Shown here: one piece after another, positions 15,036-23,607 of the stretch
How the letters are laid out: each line of letters starts with the position of its first letter
Numbering within the stretch: position 1 is the stretch's first letter
NCBI GenBank assembly: GCA_017542425.1
Contig: JAFXXH010000066.1
Location: 1 to 38,618 of the forward strand
Source: Oscillospiraceae bacterium
GTDB lineage: Bacteria; Bacillota; Clostridia; Oscillospirales; Oscillospiraceae
Length of the DNA stretch: 38,618 bases
Direction of reading: 5' to 3'
Notes under the pieces: model-generated
The model's input: only the letters and a program-made list of their open reading frames with translations
What the model was told of the DNA's origin: nothing
Databases searched by the model: none
Made by a program: the position numbers and the translations under genes

Positions 15036-16697
15036 ATGAGAAGCAAGCAAATTCGCGGCAGGCACCTGGTCGTCACGCTGGCGATCTGCGTGGTCCTGCT
15101 CCTGACGCTGAGCGTCGTGGCCCTGGCCGACGCGGGCGAGGCGGCGGAGAGCCAGCCGGCGCTGTACGGCACCTTCTGGGCCCTGGTGCCGCCCATCCTG
15201 GCCATTGTGCTGGCGCTCATCACCAAAGAGGCCTACTCCGCCCTGTTCATCGGCGTCGTCGCCGGAGCGCTGCTGGCCACGAAGGGCGCGCCCGTCCCGG
15301 CCCTGAACCATGTGGTCAGCGACGGCCTGATCGCCGCCATCGAGGGCAACGCGGGCATCTTCCTGTTCCTGGTGCTGCTGGGCATCATCGTGGGCCTGGT
15401 GAACCTCTCCGGCGGCTCGGCGGCCTTCGGGCGCTGGGCGGAGCGGAACATCAAGACCCGGGTGGGTGCGCAGCTGGCCACCTTCGCCCTGGGCGTGCTG
15501 ATCTTCATCGACGACTACTTCAACTGCCTGACCGTGGGCTCCGTGATGCTCCCGGTGACGGACAGCCACAAGATCAGCCGCGCCAAGCTCAGCTATCTGA
15601 TCGACGCCACCGCCGCCCCCATCTGCATGATCGCCCCGGTGAGCTCCTGGGCCGCCGCCGTCTCCGGCGTGGCCTCCGACATGGACACCGGCATCTCCGG
15701 CATCCAGCTCTTTATCCGCGCCATTCCCTATAACTTCTACTCCCTGATGACCTTCGTGTTCATCATCGGCCTGGTGGTCATGAAGTTCGACTACGGCCCC
15801 ATGCGCGTCCACGAGATGAGCGCCCGCCTGAACGGAGACCTGGGCGGCCTGGAGGGCAGCCAGGTGGAGCAGGGCAACGCCCGTGGCCGGGTCATCGACC
15901 TGATCTTCCCCGTGCTGGTGCTGATCGTCAGCTGCATCCTGGGGATGCTCTACGTGGGCGGCTTCTTCGGCACCGACTGGTGGGGCGATACCGGCTTCGC
16001 CGGGGACTTCATCGGGGCCTTCGGCAACACCGACGCCACCGTGGCCCTGCCCTGGGGCAGCATCATCGCGCTGATCATCATCGTCATCTACATGCTCTGC
16101 CGCCGGACCGTCAGCTTCAAGCAGGCCATGGACTGCGTGCCCAAGGGCTTCATCGCCATGGTGCCCGCCATGACCATCCTGACCCTGGCCGTGTCCCTGA
16201 AGAACATCACCAACAACCTGCTGGGCTCCGCCGTCTTCGTGAAGGGCGTGATGTACGGGGCCGCCCCCGGCCTGGAGAACCTGCTGCCCGCCGTCATCTT
16301 CGTGGTGGCCGTGCTGCTGGCCTTCGCCTCCGGCACCAGCTGGGGCACCTTCGGCATTCTGATCCCCATCGTCCTGGGCGTCTTCCCCGCCGACAGCGAA
16401 CTGCCCATCATCGGCATCTCCGCCTGCCTGGCCGGCGCCGTCTGCGGCGACCACTGCTCCCCCATCTCCGACACCACCATCATGGCCTCCGCCGGGGCCC
16501 AGGTGGAGCACATCAAGCACGTCTCCACCCAGCTCCCCTACGCCATGACCGTGGCCGCCGTCAGCTTCGTCACCTACATCGCCGCCGGTTACATCCAAAA
16601 CGCCTGGATCAGCCTGGCCATCGGCACGGTGCTGACCATCGTGGCGCTGCTGGTGCTGCGGGCCGGCGCACGGGAAAAGGACGCGCAGGAGGCGTAA
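15036..16697 (+). CDS. NhaC-type Na+/H+ antiporter
   Basis: 553 residues with about 12 membrane helices after a short basic N-terminus. Family landmarks are FIDDYFNCLTVGSVMLPVTD, LIDATAAPICMIAPVSSWAA, FASGTSWGTFGILIPI and AGAVCGDHCSPISDTTI, the last two being diagnostic of the NhaC/YheL group. The antiporter exchanges Na+ for H+ or organic ions (malate/lactate types exist) across the cell membrane. The ATG has GGAGG 9 nt upstream. It is a single-gene unit with its own promoter and two hairpins downstream. Confidence 0.92.
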   Translation: MRSKQIRGRHLVVTLAICVVLLLTLSVVALADAGEAAESQPALYGTFWALVPPILAIVLALITKEAYSALFIGVVAGALLATKGAPVPALNHVVSDGLIAAIEGNAGIFLFLVLLGIIVGLVNLSGGSAAFGRWAERNIKTRVGAQLATFALGVLIFIDDYFNCLTVGSVMLPVTDSHKISRAKLSYLIDATAAPICMIAPVSSWAAAVSGVASDMDTGISGIQLFIRAIPYNFYSLMTFVFIIGLVVMKFDYGPMRVHEMSARLNGDLGGLEGSQVEQGNARGRVIDLIFPVLVLIVSCILGMLYVGGFFGTDWWGDTGFAGDFIGAFGNTDATVALPWGSIIALIIIVIYMLCRRTVSFKQAMDCVPKGFIAMVPAMTILTLAVSLKNITNNLLGSAVFVKGVMYGAAPGLENLLPAVIFVVAVLLAFASGTSWGTFGILIPIVLGVFPADSELPIIGISACLAGAVCGDHCSPISDTTIMASAGAQVEHIKHVSTQLPYAMTVAAVSFVTYIAAGYIQNAWISLAIGTVLTIVALLVLRAGAREKDAQEA

Positions 16698-16766
16698 ACA
16701 AACTCATAGATTACCCCAGCGCGGGCGGCAGACCATGCCGCCCGCGCTGTTCCGTCCTGGCGCGAG

Positions 16767-16801
16767 ACAGCGGAGAGGACAAGTCCGATCCGCTGTTTTT
16801 G
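16767..16801 (+). terminator. intrinsic terminator after nhaC
   Basis: ACAGCGGA...TCCGCTGT with an inner GGAC/GTCC extension, followed by TTTT. A second, GC-rich hairpin (AGCGCGGGCGGC/GCCGCCCGCGCT, 16718-16748) lies between it and the gene. Confidence 0.75.
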
Positions 16802-16817
16802 CCTCTCCTTCGGGCAT

Positions 16818-16920
16818 ATGCGAACGATTTTGCCGTCTGCTGGCGGTCACGCTCTCCCTCTTCCGTCATCCGCCTCGCGGGGGATCGGCGGATGCCACCT
16901 TCCCCCGCTGGGGGAAGGAA
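16818..16920 (+). repeat. half copy of the ~205-bp palindromic element
   Basis: Matches the right half of the full copy at 17770-17973: CCGTCTGCTGGCGGTCAC, then CTCTCCCTCTTCCGTCATCC, and an end block CACCTTCCCCCGCTGGGGGA. The left half is absent. No gene is visible. Confidence 0.75.
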
Positions 16921-16942
16921 TTTGACGGGAAGCATGCAGCAG

Positions 16943-17755
16943 CCATGTAGGGGGCGGCGTCCCGACGCCCCGGCAGCAGCGGTGAGATTATCACAAACGT
17001 TCGGCGAATCCGCAGTACCTCCGTTGTAGGGCGCGCCGACCCGGCGCGCCGGGCAGCAGCACCAAAGTCAAACCGCCACCCCCGGCGAATTCGCAGCATT
17101 TCCCTGTAGGGGCCGGCGTCCCGACGGCCCAGCAGGAGTGGTGAGATTTTTTAGAAACGTTCGGCGAATTCGCGGTTCTTCCGTTGTAGGGCGCGCCGGG
17201 CAGCAACGGCAAAGACAAGCCGCCACCTACGGCGAATCCGCTTTCGCCCCGGTAGGGAACGCCGTCCTCGGCGTTCCGTGCAGCAGCGCCCATGTTTTCC
17301 ACAACTTTGGACGAATTCGCAGCCGTTTCCCCGTAGGGAAGGGGCTTGCCCCTTCCGGCAGGAAATGTTCCGTTGTCCGCCAACCTTGGGCGAAATCGCA
17401 AACGTGTAGCGCATTCGCCCAGGGTTTTCCCGTGTCGGCCCATGTGCTGCACGGAAAGGGCAAGCCCTTTCCCTACAATGGGACGGCTGCGGATTCGCCG
17501 GACGTGGCAGCCTGTCCTCGCGGCTGCTGCGCGGCGCGCCGGGGTCGGCGCGCCCTACAGGTTCCGATTTGCGAATTCGCCTGACGGGTTGCTTCGGTTA
17601 TGTGCTGCTGCGGGGGACGTCGAGGACGCCGTCCCCTACCGGACGTGTGCGGATTTGCCAAAGGTGGAACCAAGTCGTTCCCATATGCTGCGGGGGACGT
17701 GGAGAACGCCGTCCCCTGCATATAAATGCTGCGAATTCGCCGAACGTGGCGATTG
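16943..17755. repeat. array of ~80-bp palindrome-bearing units, inverted midway
   Basis: Each unit has GTAGGG, a 20-28-bp GC-rich palindrome of variable sequence, GCAGCA(GC), about 25 variable bases, GGCGAAT(T/C)CGCA and about 10 bases. GTAGGG starts at 16947, 17026, 17106, 17186, 17252 and 17333 on the plus strand. The mirror form ends CCCTAC near 17476, 17558 and 17639, with a degenerate end near 17717. The array is therefore six forward units facing four reverse ones, with a centre near 17405. Palindrome flavours include GCGCGCC/GGCGCGC, GAACGCCG/CGGCGTTC and GGAAAGGG/CCCTTTCC. No coding frame is credible here. Confidence 0.85.
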
Positions 17756-17769
17756 TCTAAAGCGCTCTC

Positions 17770-17973
17770 GCCCCTTCCCTCCCCCAGCGGGGGAGGGTGT
17801 CGCCCACAAGGGCGACCGGAGAGGGAGAACGTGACGGGACCGCAATGTGAAAATGACCGCAACCGGGGAGAGTGTGCGAACGTTTTTACCGTCTGCTGGC
17901 GGTCACGTTCTCCCTCTTCCGTCATCCGGCTTTGCCGGATGCCACCTTCCCCCGCTGGGGGAAGGAAGGGGCG
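17770..17973. repeat. ~205-bp element with ~30-bp imperfect terminal inverted repeats, copy A
   Basis: Ends are CGCCCCTTCCCTCCCCCAGC... and its near-mirror ...CTGGGGGAAGGAAGGGGCG, each followed inward by a small hairpin (GTCGCC..GGCGAC on the left, ATCCGGC..GCCGGAT on the right) and by GAGGGAGAACG in mirrored positions. The interior conserves GGACCGCAATGTG and AAATGACCGCA between copies. It encodes nothing visible, so it is a MITE or bacterial interspersed palindromic repeat. The 17974-18079 stretch after it holds only a degenerate repeat. Confidence 0.8.
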
Positions 17974-18079
17974 AATCCGCAGCCGCTTGCGGATTCGCCC
18001 GACGTGAGCGCTTGACAGGGGGGCTTTGCCCCTTCCTGCTCCATCGCGTTCCCTTTCGGATTCCCACCCGCAGAAAGAT

Positions 18080-18109
18080 GACGCCCGCTGCTTTGCCGCA
18101 GCGGGCGTC
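18080..18109 (-). terminator. hairpin downstream of the HtrA gene
   Basis: GACGCCCGCTGC and GCAGCGGGCGTC form a 12-bp stem about 65 nt past the stop codon. The minus-strand 3' side reads ATCTTTCT, a weak T-tract. Confidence 0.5.
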
Positions 18110-18175
18110 CTGCCAGGGAAAAGGAAAAGAAAAGAGAGAGGATGAAAAAGAATGAAAGCAAACTCAGTTGTTCCG

Positions 18176-19711
18176 TCAGCGGAACATGAAGGGGAAGAGC
18201 TGGGAGAAGAAGTCCTCATAGGCGCCGTAGCCGTCGCCGAAGCGAAAGCCGTTGCCGGATCCCTCGCCGAAGCGGAAGACGTCGCCGCTCTGGTTCTCGC
18301 CCCCGGTCTCGTCCTCCCCGGTCTGGGTCTCGCCCGGTGTTTCGGGCACGTCCTCGTCAAAGGTGAGGCTCAGGGTCAAAACCTCGCCGCTGCGGAAGAC
18401 TTTCAGCTCCACGGTGTCTCCGGCCTGATAGTCCCGCTTGGCCTGGATCAGTTCGTCCCTGGAGCGGATCTCCTTCCCGTCCAGCTCGATGATGATGTCG
18501 CTGGCCTGGAGTCCGGCCCGCTCGGCGGCGCTGCCCTCGTTCACGGAGGACACGATGGCGCCCTGTCGCAGCCCGTAATACTGGGCGGCGGCGGCGGAGA
18601 CCGTTTCCACTCCGATCCCGAAGCTGGCCTTGCCGTGGACGTAGCCGTCGGAGATCAGATCCCTTGCAATGGCCACCGCGTCGTTGATGGGGATCGCAAA
18701 GCCCAGGCCCTCCACGCCGGTGGAGGCGTATTTGGCGGTGGCGATGCCGATGACCTCGCCCCGGCTGTTGTAGACGGGGCCGCCGGAGTTGCCGGAGTTG
18801 ATGGCCGCGTCGATCTGGAACATATTGATGGTGACGGCGCTGCCGTTGCCGTCGGAGCTGCTGATGGCCCGGTCCGTGGCGGAGACCATGCCGCTGGTCA
18901 TGGTGAACTCCAGCTCGCCCAGGGGGTTGCCCACGGCGTAGACCGTCTCACCCACCCGGATGCGGTCGCTGTCGCCCAGGGTCACCGGGGACAGGCCGCT
19001 GGCCTCGATCTTCAGCACGGCCACGTCGTTGTCGGCCTCATAGCCCACCACCTGGGCCTCGTACTCGCTGCCGTCGCCCAGCAGCACCTGCACCTGATAG
19101 CCGCCGTTGACGGCGTCCTCGATGACGTGGTGGTTGGTGAGGATGTAACCGTCCTCGCTGATGACGAAGCCGCTGCCCTTCACCGCGGCGGGGACCTGGA
19201 AGCCCCAGACGTTGTTGTTTGTGATCTCGGTGGTGACGGCCACGGTCTGGCTCAGGGCCAGGTCATAGTAGAGTTCCGAGGCGCTCTTCTCGCCGCTGTC
19301 GGAGACCAGATGCGTGCTCACCTGGGCCGCGGTCTCCGCGTCGGCGGGGGCGGCCACGTTCAAAACCACGCCGCTCTCGGTGCGCGTCTCCGGCGCAGCG
19401 GCGCTGCCGCCATAGCCCAGCAGTCCGGGCAAAAATCCGCCCACCAGGCCACCCAGGAGGGCGCAGACCAGGCAAGCCGCGATCAGGCCCGGAACGGAGA
19501 CGCCGCGCCGCTCTTTTTTCGCTTTCTTCTCCGGCGGGGGGGCACAGTGGTAGGTCTTGGGAATCGCTCCGGCCTCGCTGGCCGGGACGTAGCTGGCGTC
19601 GGAATAGGCCGGCCGGGGGGAACTCTCCTCCTGCTCCGGCGGCTCGGACGCCGCTGACGTCGGCATGGTCCAAAGCCCGCTCTGTTCGGGTTTCTGCTCG
19701 CACTCGTTCAT
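18176..19711 (-). CDS. HtrA/DegP-type membrane-anchored serine protease (S1C) with PDZ domain
   Basis: 511 residues. A Pro/Glu-rich cytoplasmic N-terminus (1-70) precedes one membrane helix (about 73-97), so the protease faces outward. The trypsin-like domain has TNHHV (His195), DNDVAVLKI (Asp229) and GNSGGP (Ser309), a complete catalytic triad. A PDZ domain follows at about 370-460 (GAIVSSVNEGSAAERAGL, DIIIELDGKEI), then an acidic, Gly/Phe-rich tail. HtrA proteases degrade or refold damaged exported proteins. GGAGG lies 9 nt before the ATG. The gene is a single unit diverging from mscS, and the symbol could be htrA or degP; paralogues are common. Confidence 0.93.
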   Translation of the reverse strand: MNECEQKPEQSGLWTMPTSAASEPPEQEESSPRPAYSDASYVPASEAGAIPKTYHCAPPPEKKAKKERRGVSVPGLIAACLVCALLGGLVGGFLPGLLGYGGSAAAPETRTESGVVLNVAAPADAETAAQVSTHLVSDSGEKSASELYYDLALSQTVAVTTEITNNNVWGFQVPAAVKGSGFVISEDGYILTNHHVIEDAVNGGYQVQVLLGDGSEYEAQVVGYEADNDVAVLKIEASGLSPVTLGDSDRIRVGETVYAVGNPLGELEFTMTSGMVSATDRAISSSDGNGSAVTINMFQIDAAINSGNSGGPVYNSRGEVIGIATAKYASTGVEGLGFAIPINDAVAIARDLISDGYVHGKASFGIGVETVSAAAAQYYGLRQGAIVSSVNEGSAAERAGLQASDIIIELDGKEIRSRDELIQAKRDYQAGDTVELKVFRSGEVLTLSLTFDEDVPETPGETQTGEDETGGENQSGDVFRFGEGSGNGFRFGDGYGAYEDFFSQLFPFMFR

Positions 19712-19835
19712 ATCGTTCCGCCTCCGATTTGCTCTTGTTTTGGATTGTCCTTAGCTTAGCATCCTTCTGTGAAAAAAACATGAACAAAGACCGAACGATT
19801 TTTGAATTTCCCCGGGGGCGCGGCGGAAAAAAACC

Positions 19836-19864
19836 TTGCGTGAGCGGGCGAATGGTGTTATGAT
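19836..19864 (+). promoter_or_regulatory. promoter of the MscS gene
   Basis: TTGCGT (19836-19841), a 17-nt spacer and TATGAT (19859-19864). A start near 19871 rules out in-frame ATG codons further upstream and supports 19914 as the start codon. Confidence 0.65.
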
Positions 19865-19913
19865 ACGGAACACAGCGAAGGCTGTCAGATTCAAAAGAAA
19901 GGTGTTGCAATTC

Positions 19914-20777
19914 ATGGTTCTTTCCGAAATCCTGGACGCAGACGCGATCTCCGACATCGGCGAAAAGACCTCCGGGGCGCTGGAGGGCTTCCTCCAGTCC
20001 ATCGGCCTGGGCGCGATCTCCACAGTCCTGAGCGCAATCCTGGTCTTCGTCGTCTGCCTGGTGGTGGTCAAGGTGCTGAGCCACCTGACCGACAAGCTGC
20101 TGACCCACACCAACTTCGGCAGCGAGCTGGTGCGCCGCTTCCTCAAGACGGCCATCAAAATCGTCCTCTGGGCCATTGCCATCGTCGTCATCGCCGGTTC
20201 CCTGGGCATCCCCACGGCCTCCCTGGTGGCGGTCATCAGCATCGCCGGTCTGGCTTTGAGCCTGTCCATGCAGAACATCCTGTCCAACCTCTTCTCCGGC
20301 GTGACCCTGCTCATCACCCGCCCCTTCGACGTGGGCGACTTCGTGGAAGTCGGCGGAAAATCCGGCTCCGTCCACAGCATCGGCCTGTTTTACACCACCA
20401 TCACCACCCCGGACAAGCGCATCGTCACCCTGCCCAACAGCGACGTGGCCTCCACCGCCGTCATCAACTACAGCCGGGAGCCCCTGCGCCGCCTGAGCTT
20501 CCAGTTCGGCACCGAGTACACCGACTCCACCGAGAGCGCCATGACCGCCCTGCGGGAGGCCATTGCCAACTGCTCCTACATCGTCAGCGAGCCGGAGCCC
20601 ATCCTCTACATCAGCGACTTCAAGGACTCCTACATCGAGTACACCGCCCTGGTCTGGGCCAAGAACGCGGACTACTGGCCCCTCACCTTCCAGTTCAACG
20701 AACTGGTGCGCCAGAGCTTCGACCGCAACAATGTCCACATGAGCTACAACCACCTGAACGTCCATATGGTGCCCTGA
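19914..20777 (+). CDS. MscS-family mechanosensitive channel
   Basis: 287 residues. Three N-terminal membrane helices end in the Gly/Ala-rich pore helix (VAVISIAGLALSLSMQNILSN), followed by the beta domain (VTLLITRPFDVGDFVEV, then a TPDKRIVTLPNSDV stretch) and a C-terminal alpha/beta vestibule domain. This is the compact MscS layout. The channel opens under membrane tension and releases solutes on osmotic downshock. The chosen ATG (MVLSEILDADAIS) has AAAGG upstream and lies about 40 nt after the predicted transcript start. A strong terminator follows. Confidence 0.93.
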   Translation: MVLSEILDADAISDIGEKTSGALEGFLQSIGLGAISTVLSAILVFVVCLVVVKVLSHLTDKLLTHTNFGSELVRRFLKTAIKIVLWAIAIVVIAGSLGIPTASLVAVISIAGLALSLSMQNILSNLFSGVTLLITRPFDVGDFVEVGGKSGSVHSIGLFYTTITTPDKRIVTLPNSDVASTAVINYSREPLRRLSFQFGTEYTDSTESAMTALREAIANCSYIVSEPEPILYISDFKDSYIEYTALVWAKNADYWPLTFQFNELVRQSFDRNNVHMSYNHLNVHMVP

Positions 20778-20799
20778 GGGACCCCGGACCGAAGGCCGA

Positions 20800-20846
20800 C
20801 GCCCCGCCTGGGAGACCATATCCTCTCCGTGCGGGGCGCATTTTTT
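20800..20846 (+). terminator. intrinsic terminator of mscS
   Basis: GCCCCGC (20801-20807) and GCGGGGC (20831-20837) pair, with inner GAGA/TCTC, followed by CA and six T residues. The next gene starts 30 nt downstream. Confidence 0.8.
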
Positions 20847-20875
20847 GAACACATTTCGGAATGAGGGAACGCTGG

Positions 20876-21697
20876 ATGAAACGGAAGGAACACATCAGAC
20901 GCGCTTTGGCTCTGGCGGTACTGTTGGCCCTGGCCCTGAGCCTGAGCGCCTGCGGCGAGACGGAGACCGGGCCATACCGGACCCTGGCGGAGCTGGGGGA
21001 GAAGCGCTACAGCGTCGTCTGCCGCCGGGGGGACCGGCTGGCCCCGCTGATCGACGCGGCCATGTACGCCCTCTGGACCGACGGGCAGCTCTCCGGCGCC
21101 TCCCTCCGCTGGCTGGGCCGGGACGACGTGGCCCTGGAGGGCGGCGAACCGGCGGAGACCCTGCCCGCGCCCCAGGCGACGGAGGAGGGCCAGAGCGTCC
21201 GCACCCTGATCTTCGGCGTGGAGCGGGACTTCGACCCCATGTGCTACGACGCCGGGGAAGGCCTGGTGGGCATGAGCGTGGACATCGGCCGGGCTGTGGC
21301 GGCCATGCTGGGCATGGAGGCGGCCTTCCAGCCCATCTCCCCGGCGGAGGTGGCCACGCAGCTGGCCTCCGGCAACATCGACTGCGCCCTGGGCTTTGAC
21401 CCGGCGGAGGTGGACGGGGAGAAATACGCCGTGGGCGTCCGCTATCTGCTCAGCACCATGGTCCTGGCCGTCCGCAGCGAAAGCCCGGTCCGCAGCCTTT
21501 CCGACCTGCAGGGCCTGCGCATCGGCACCATCGAGGACCCCCTGCTGTCCCGCGCCATTCAGGACAACAGCCAGATCACCCGCTACGCCTCCGGGGCCAC
21601 GGTCTACCTGACCCCGGGCCGCTGCATGGAGGCTCTGGACAAGAGCTGGTGCGCCGCCGTCGCCATGGACCGCATCATGCTGGAGCGGCTGATCTGA
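20876..21697 (+). CDS. lipoprotein, family-3 solute-binding-like
   Basis: 273 residues. A signal peptide MKRKEHIRRALALAVLLAL ends in the lipobox LSAC (Cys26). After a variable stretch, residues from about 105 on resemble family-3 (amino-acid type) periplasmic-binding domains: TLIFGVERDFDPMCY, GMSVDIGRAVAAMLGM, SGNIDCALGFDPAE and LRIGTIEDPLLSRAI. No permease or ATPase gene is adjacent, so it may be an orphan receptor or share a transporter elsewhere. GAGG lies 9 nt upstream of the chosen ATG; an earlier in-frame ATG adds five residues. The region ahead of the SBP domain (about 27-100) is unassigned. Confidence 0.8.
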   Translation: MKRKEHIRRALALAVLLALALSLSACGETETGPYRTLAELGEKRYSVVCRRGDRLAPLIDAAMYALWTDGQLSGASLRWLGRDDVALEGGEPAETLPAPQATEEGQSVRTLIFGVERDFDPMCYDAGEGLVGMSVDIGRAVAAMLGMEAAFQPISPAEVATQLASGNIDCALGFDPAEVDGEKYAVGVRYLLSTMVLAVRSESPVRSLSDLQGLRIGTIEDPLLSRAIQDNSQITRYASGATVYLTPGRCMEALDKSWCAAVAMDRIMLERLI

Positions 21698-21826
21698 AAA
21701 AATGCCCCTTCTTTCGCCGCGGCGCATCCCGGGGCTTGCAAGTGCCGTGGCTGGATACTTCCATCCGGCAGCCCCCGGCGCGCCGCCTCCCTTCCGGGAA
21801 GAGAGGCTTTTTCACAAACAGGCGAA

Positions 21827-21859
21827 AGCCCCGTTTCCGCACAAGGCGGAAACGGGGCT
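21827..21859. terminator. bidirectional terminator between convergent genes
   Basis: AGCCCCGTTTCCGC and GCGGAAACGGGGCT form a perfect 14-bp stem with a 5-nt loop. It separates the lipoprotein gene from the convergent copper-amine-oxidase-N gene. Confidence 0.8.
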
Positions 21860-21885
21860 GTATGTTTTTGGTTCCGCTCCTCCGC

Positions 21886-22971
21886 TCAGCCGGAAATGCT
21901 GACGGTGCGGGTGGCGGGGTCCCAGCTGACCTGGCGGCCAAAGAACTCCGCCAGATAGCGGATCGGGGCAAAAGTGCGGTTGCGGGCGATGATGGCCGGG
22001 GTGTCCATCTGGATCACGCCGCCGTTGTTGTCCATCGCTGTCTTGCCGCCGATGGAGAAGGTCAGGGTGCGTCTGCCGTCGGAGAAGGAGGCTGTGCGGG
22101 AGTAGGCGTTCCAGTTCACGCTCAGGCCCAGCGCATTGGCCACGGCGCTCAGGGGCACCATGACCCGGTTGCCCTCGATGAAGGGGGCCGCGTCAGACCA
22201 GGAGACCATCCGCCCCCCCACGCTGACGCGGATCTCCTGGACACAGGCGGCGGCGTACTCCCGCAGGGTCTGCTCCAGTTGCCGGGCGTCCCGCCAGTCG
22301 CCTTTGAGGAACAGCATATCCGCCAGTCCGCTGGAGGCGCTCAGCAGCACGTTCAGGTCGGGGTCGGCCATGCGGTAGAGGGCGGCGGAGTCGGTCTTCA
22401 TCCACTCCGGCAGGTCCACCGGCGCGCCGTTCAGCCGGGAGCCGTTCATCGGGTCGAACACGCCCTCCGCGAAGGGTTCCCCGGCGATGGCGCCGTCGGA
22501 GAGGTGATAGAGCCGGAAGGTCTCGGCAATGTCGGAGTAATAGGCCCCCTGGCTCTGCACCACGACGCCGTTCTCCCCGGCGCGCAGCAGGGCCGTGATC
22601 CAGGCGCTGCGGGTCACCTTGCCGCCGGACAGGTTGTACACGCTGTCGTCGTATTCATACTGGATGGCGCTGTTTCCCAGGTCCCAGCCCTGGCCCCGGG
22701 CGATCCAGAGCATGGGCTGTCCGCCCGCGTTGAACAGGGCGGCCTTGACCACGGGCATGGTCTCCGCCCGCAGCTTGTCCGCGAAGGCCAGGGCCTCCGC
22801 CGCGCTCAGGGCGCAGCTTTCGTCCGCCCCCACGCAGCCGGTCCGCTGGAGCATCTCCAATCGCGTCGCGCCCCGCAGATCCTCCTCCGCCAGCGTCTGG
22901 GCGGAGAGGACCAGGCATAGGCCCAGCACCAGCAGCAGCGCCGCCAGCCGACGCCAAGTCTTTTGTTTCAT
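21886..22971 (-). CDS. secreted protein with copper-amine-oxidase N-terminal domain
   Basis: 361 residues. The signal peptide (MKQKTWRRLAALLLVLGLCL, cut after about AQTLA) precedes an approximately 230-residue unique region. The last ~110 residues match the Cu_amine_oxidN1 repeat (VSVGGRMVSWSDAAPFIEG, RVMVPLSAVANALGL, RTFAPIRYLAEFFG, VSWDPATRTVSI), a surface or wall-associated module in Clostridia; it does not mean oxidase activity. I start at the ATG with GGAGG 8 nt upstream because it opens the signal peptide. A second in-frame ATG nine codons earlier also has GAGG, so the start is not certain. The central region is unrecognised. Confidence 0.85.
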   Translation of the reverse strand: MKQKTWRRLAALLLVLGLCLVLSAQTLAEEDLRGATRLEMLQRTGCVGADESCALSAAEALAFADKLRAETMPVVKAALFNAGGQPMLWIARGQGWDLGNSAIQYEYDDSVYNLSGGKVTRSAWITALLRAGENGVVVQSQGAYYSDIAETFRLYHLSDGAIAGEPFAEGVFDPMNGSRLNGAPVDLPEWMKTDSAALYRMADPDLNVLLSASSGLADMLFLKGDWRDARQLEQTLREYAAACVQEIRVSVGGRMVSWSDAAPFIEGNRVMVPLSAVANALGLSVNWNAYSRTASFSDGRRTLTFSIGGKTAMDNNGGVIQMDTPAIIARNRTFAPIRYLAEFFGRQVSWDPATRTVSISG

Positions 22972-23122
22972 GGTCAGTTCCTCCTCATACTCGTACATCT
23001 TGTTTTCCTCTTTTCCGGTGCGCCCCGGCCGCGTGTGCGCGTGTGCGAACGGAGCGGAAGGGGGGGATTCGCTCAGCGGATCTGGCTTTGAAAATTTTTT
23101 TTGCAAAAAGCCGAAATACCAC

Positions 23123-23151
23123 TTGCTTTTTTTGGTTTCCCGTGCTATCAT
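23123..23151 (+). promoter_or_regulatory. promoter of tRNA-Arg
   Basis: TTGCTT (23123-23128), a 17-nt spacer and TATCAT (23146-23151); the tRNA 5' end lies 24 nt downstream. Confidence 0.7.
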
Positions 23152-23174
23152 ACTCAAGCGCATTGAGCGTATGA

Positions 23175-23251
23175 GCGCCGTTAGCTCAGCTGGATAGAGT
23201 GTCTGGCTACGGACCAGAAGGTCAGGGGTTCGAATCCCTTACGGCGTGCCA
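23175..23251 (+). tRNA. tRNA-Arg (anticodon ACG)
   Basis: The 77-nt cloverleaf has acceptor GCGCCGT/ACGGCGT (first pair G-U), D-arm GCTC...GAGT, anticodon loop CTACGGA (ACG, A34 expected to become inosine), T-arm AGGGG TTCGAAT CCCTT, discriminator G and encoded CCA. Confidence 0.93.
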
Positions 23252-23253
23252 GA

Positions 23254-23292
23254 AAGGGTTCCGGTTTCAAACGAGATCGGAACCCTTTTTTT
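23254..23292 (+). terminator. intrinsic terminator of tRNA-Arg
   Basis: GGGTTCCG (23256-23263) and CGGAACCC (23278-23285), followed by seven T residues. The remainder of the 23252-23607 gap holds AT-rich sequence (23300-23370) and the hairpins below, with no gene seen. Confidence 0.85.
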
Positions 23293-23441
23293 GACTCCGA
23301 CGATACGTTAAAGATTATTAAAGATTTATTACATACGTTTATCATAATATCGTTTCCACAATTTGTCAAGTGCTATTTCGTCTTTTTCCGGCCTTTCCGC
23401 GAAAAAAAGAGAGGATTTCACCGTTTTTGCCGGTGGGGCAT

Positions 23442-23477
23442 AAAAACGCGCTGTCGGTTTGTTCGCCGACAGCGCGC
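23442..23477 (-). terminator. intrinsic terminator after the membrane-protein gene
   Basis: On the minus strand CGCGCTGTCGG and CCGACAGCGCG pair across an 8-nt loop and run into TTTTT. It lies about 130 nt past the stop at 23608. A second hairpin, CCGGGCG/CGCCCGG, occurs nearer the gene (about 23562-23590). Confidence 0.75.
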
Positions 23478-23607
23478 ACTTTGTTCCGGTTTCAGACGGT
23501 GGTTGCGGTCAGGAAAGGTCCTCCGCACCCGTGACCGCAGACGGGGACGGATTGGGACGGGCCGGGCGAAGGAGCCTCGCCTCCGCCCGGCGGCGTATGG
23601 ACTGCGA

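Noticed and set aside
15015-16598. Long minus-strand frame opposite nhaC
   Set aside because: Extreme His/Asp/Gly/Gln composition with no domain; antisense shadow of the antiporter.
16943-17755. CRISPR-like array
   Set aside because: Units are ~80 bp, carry varying palindromes, flip orientation midway, have no constant repeat with unique spacers and no cas gene is nearby.
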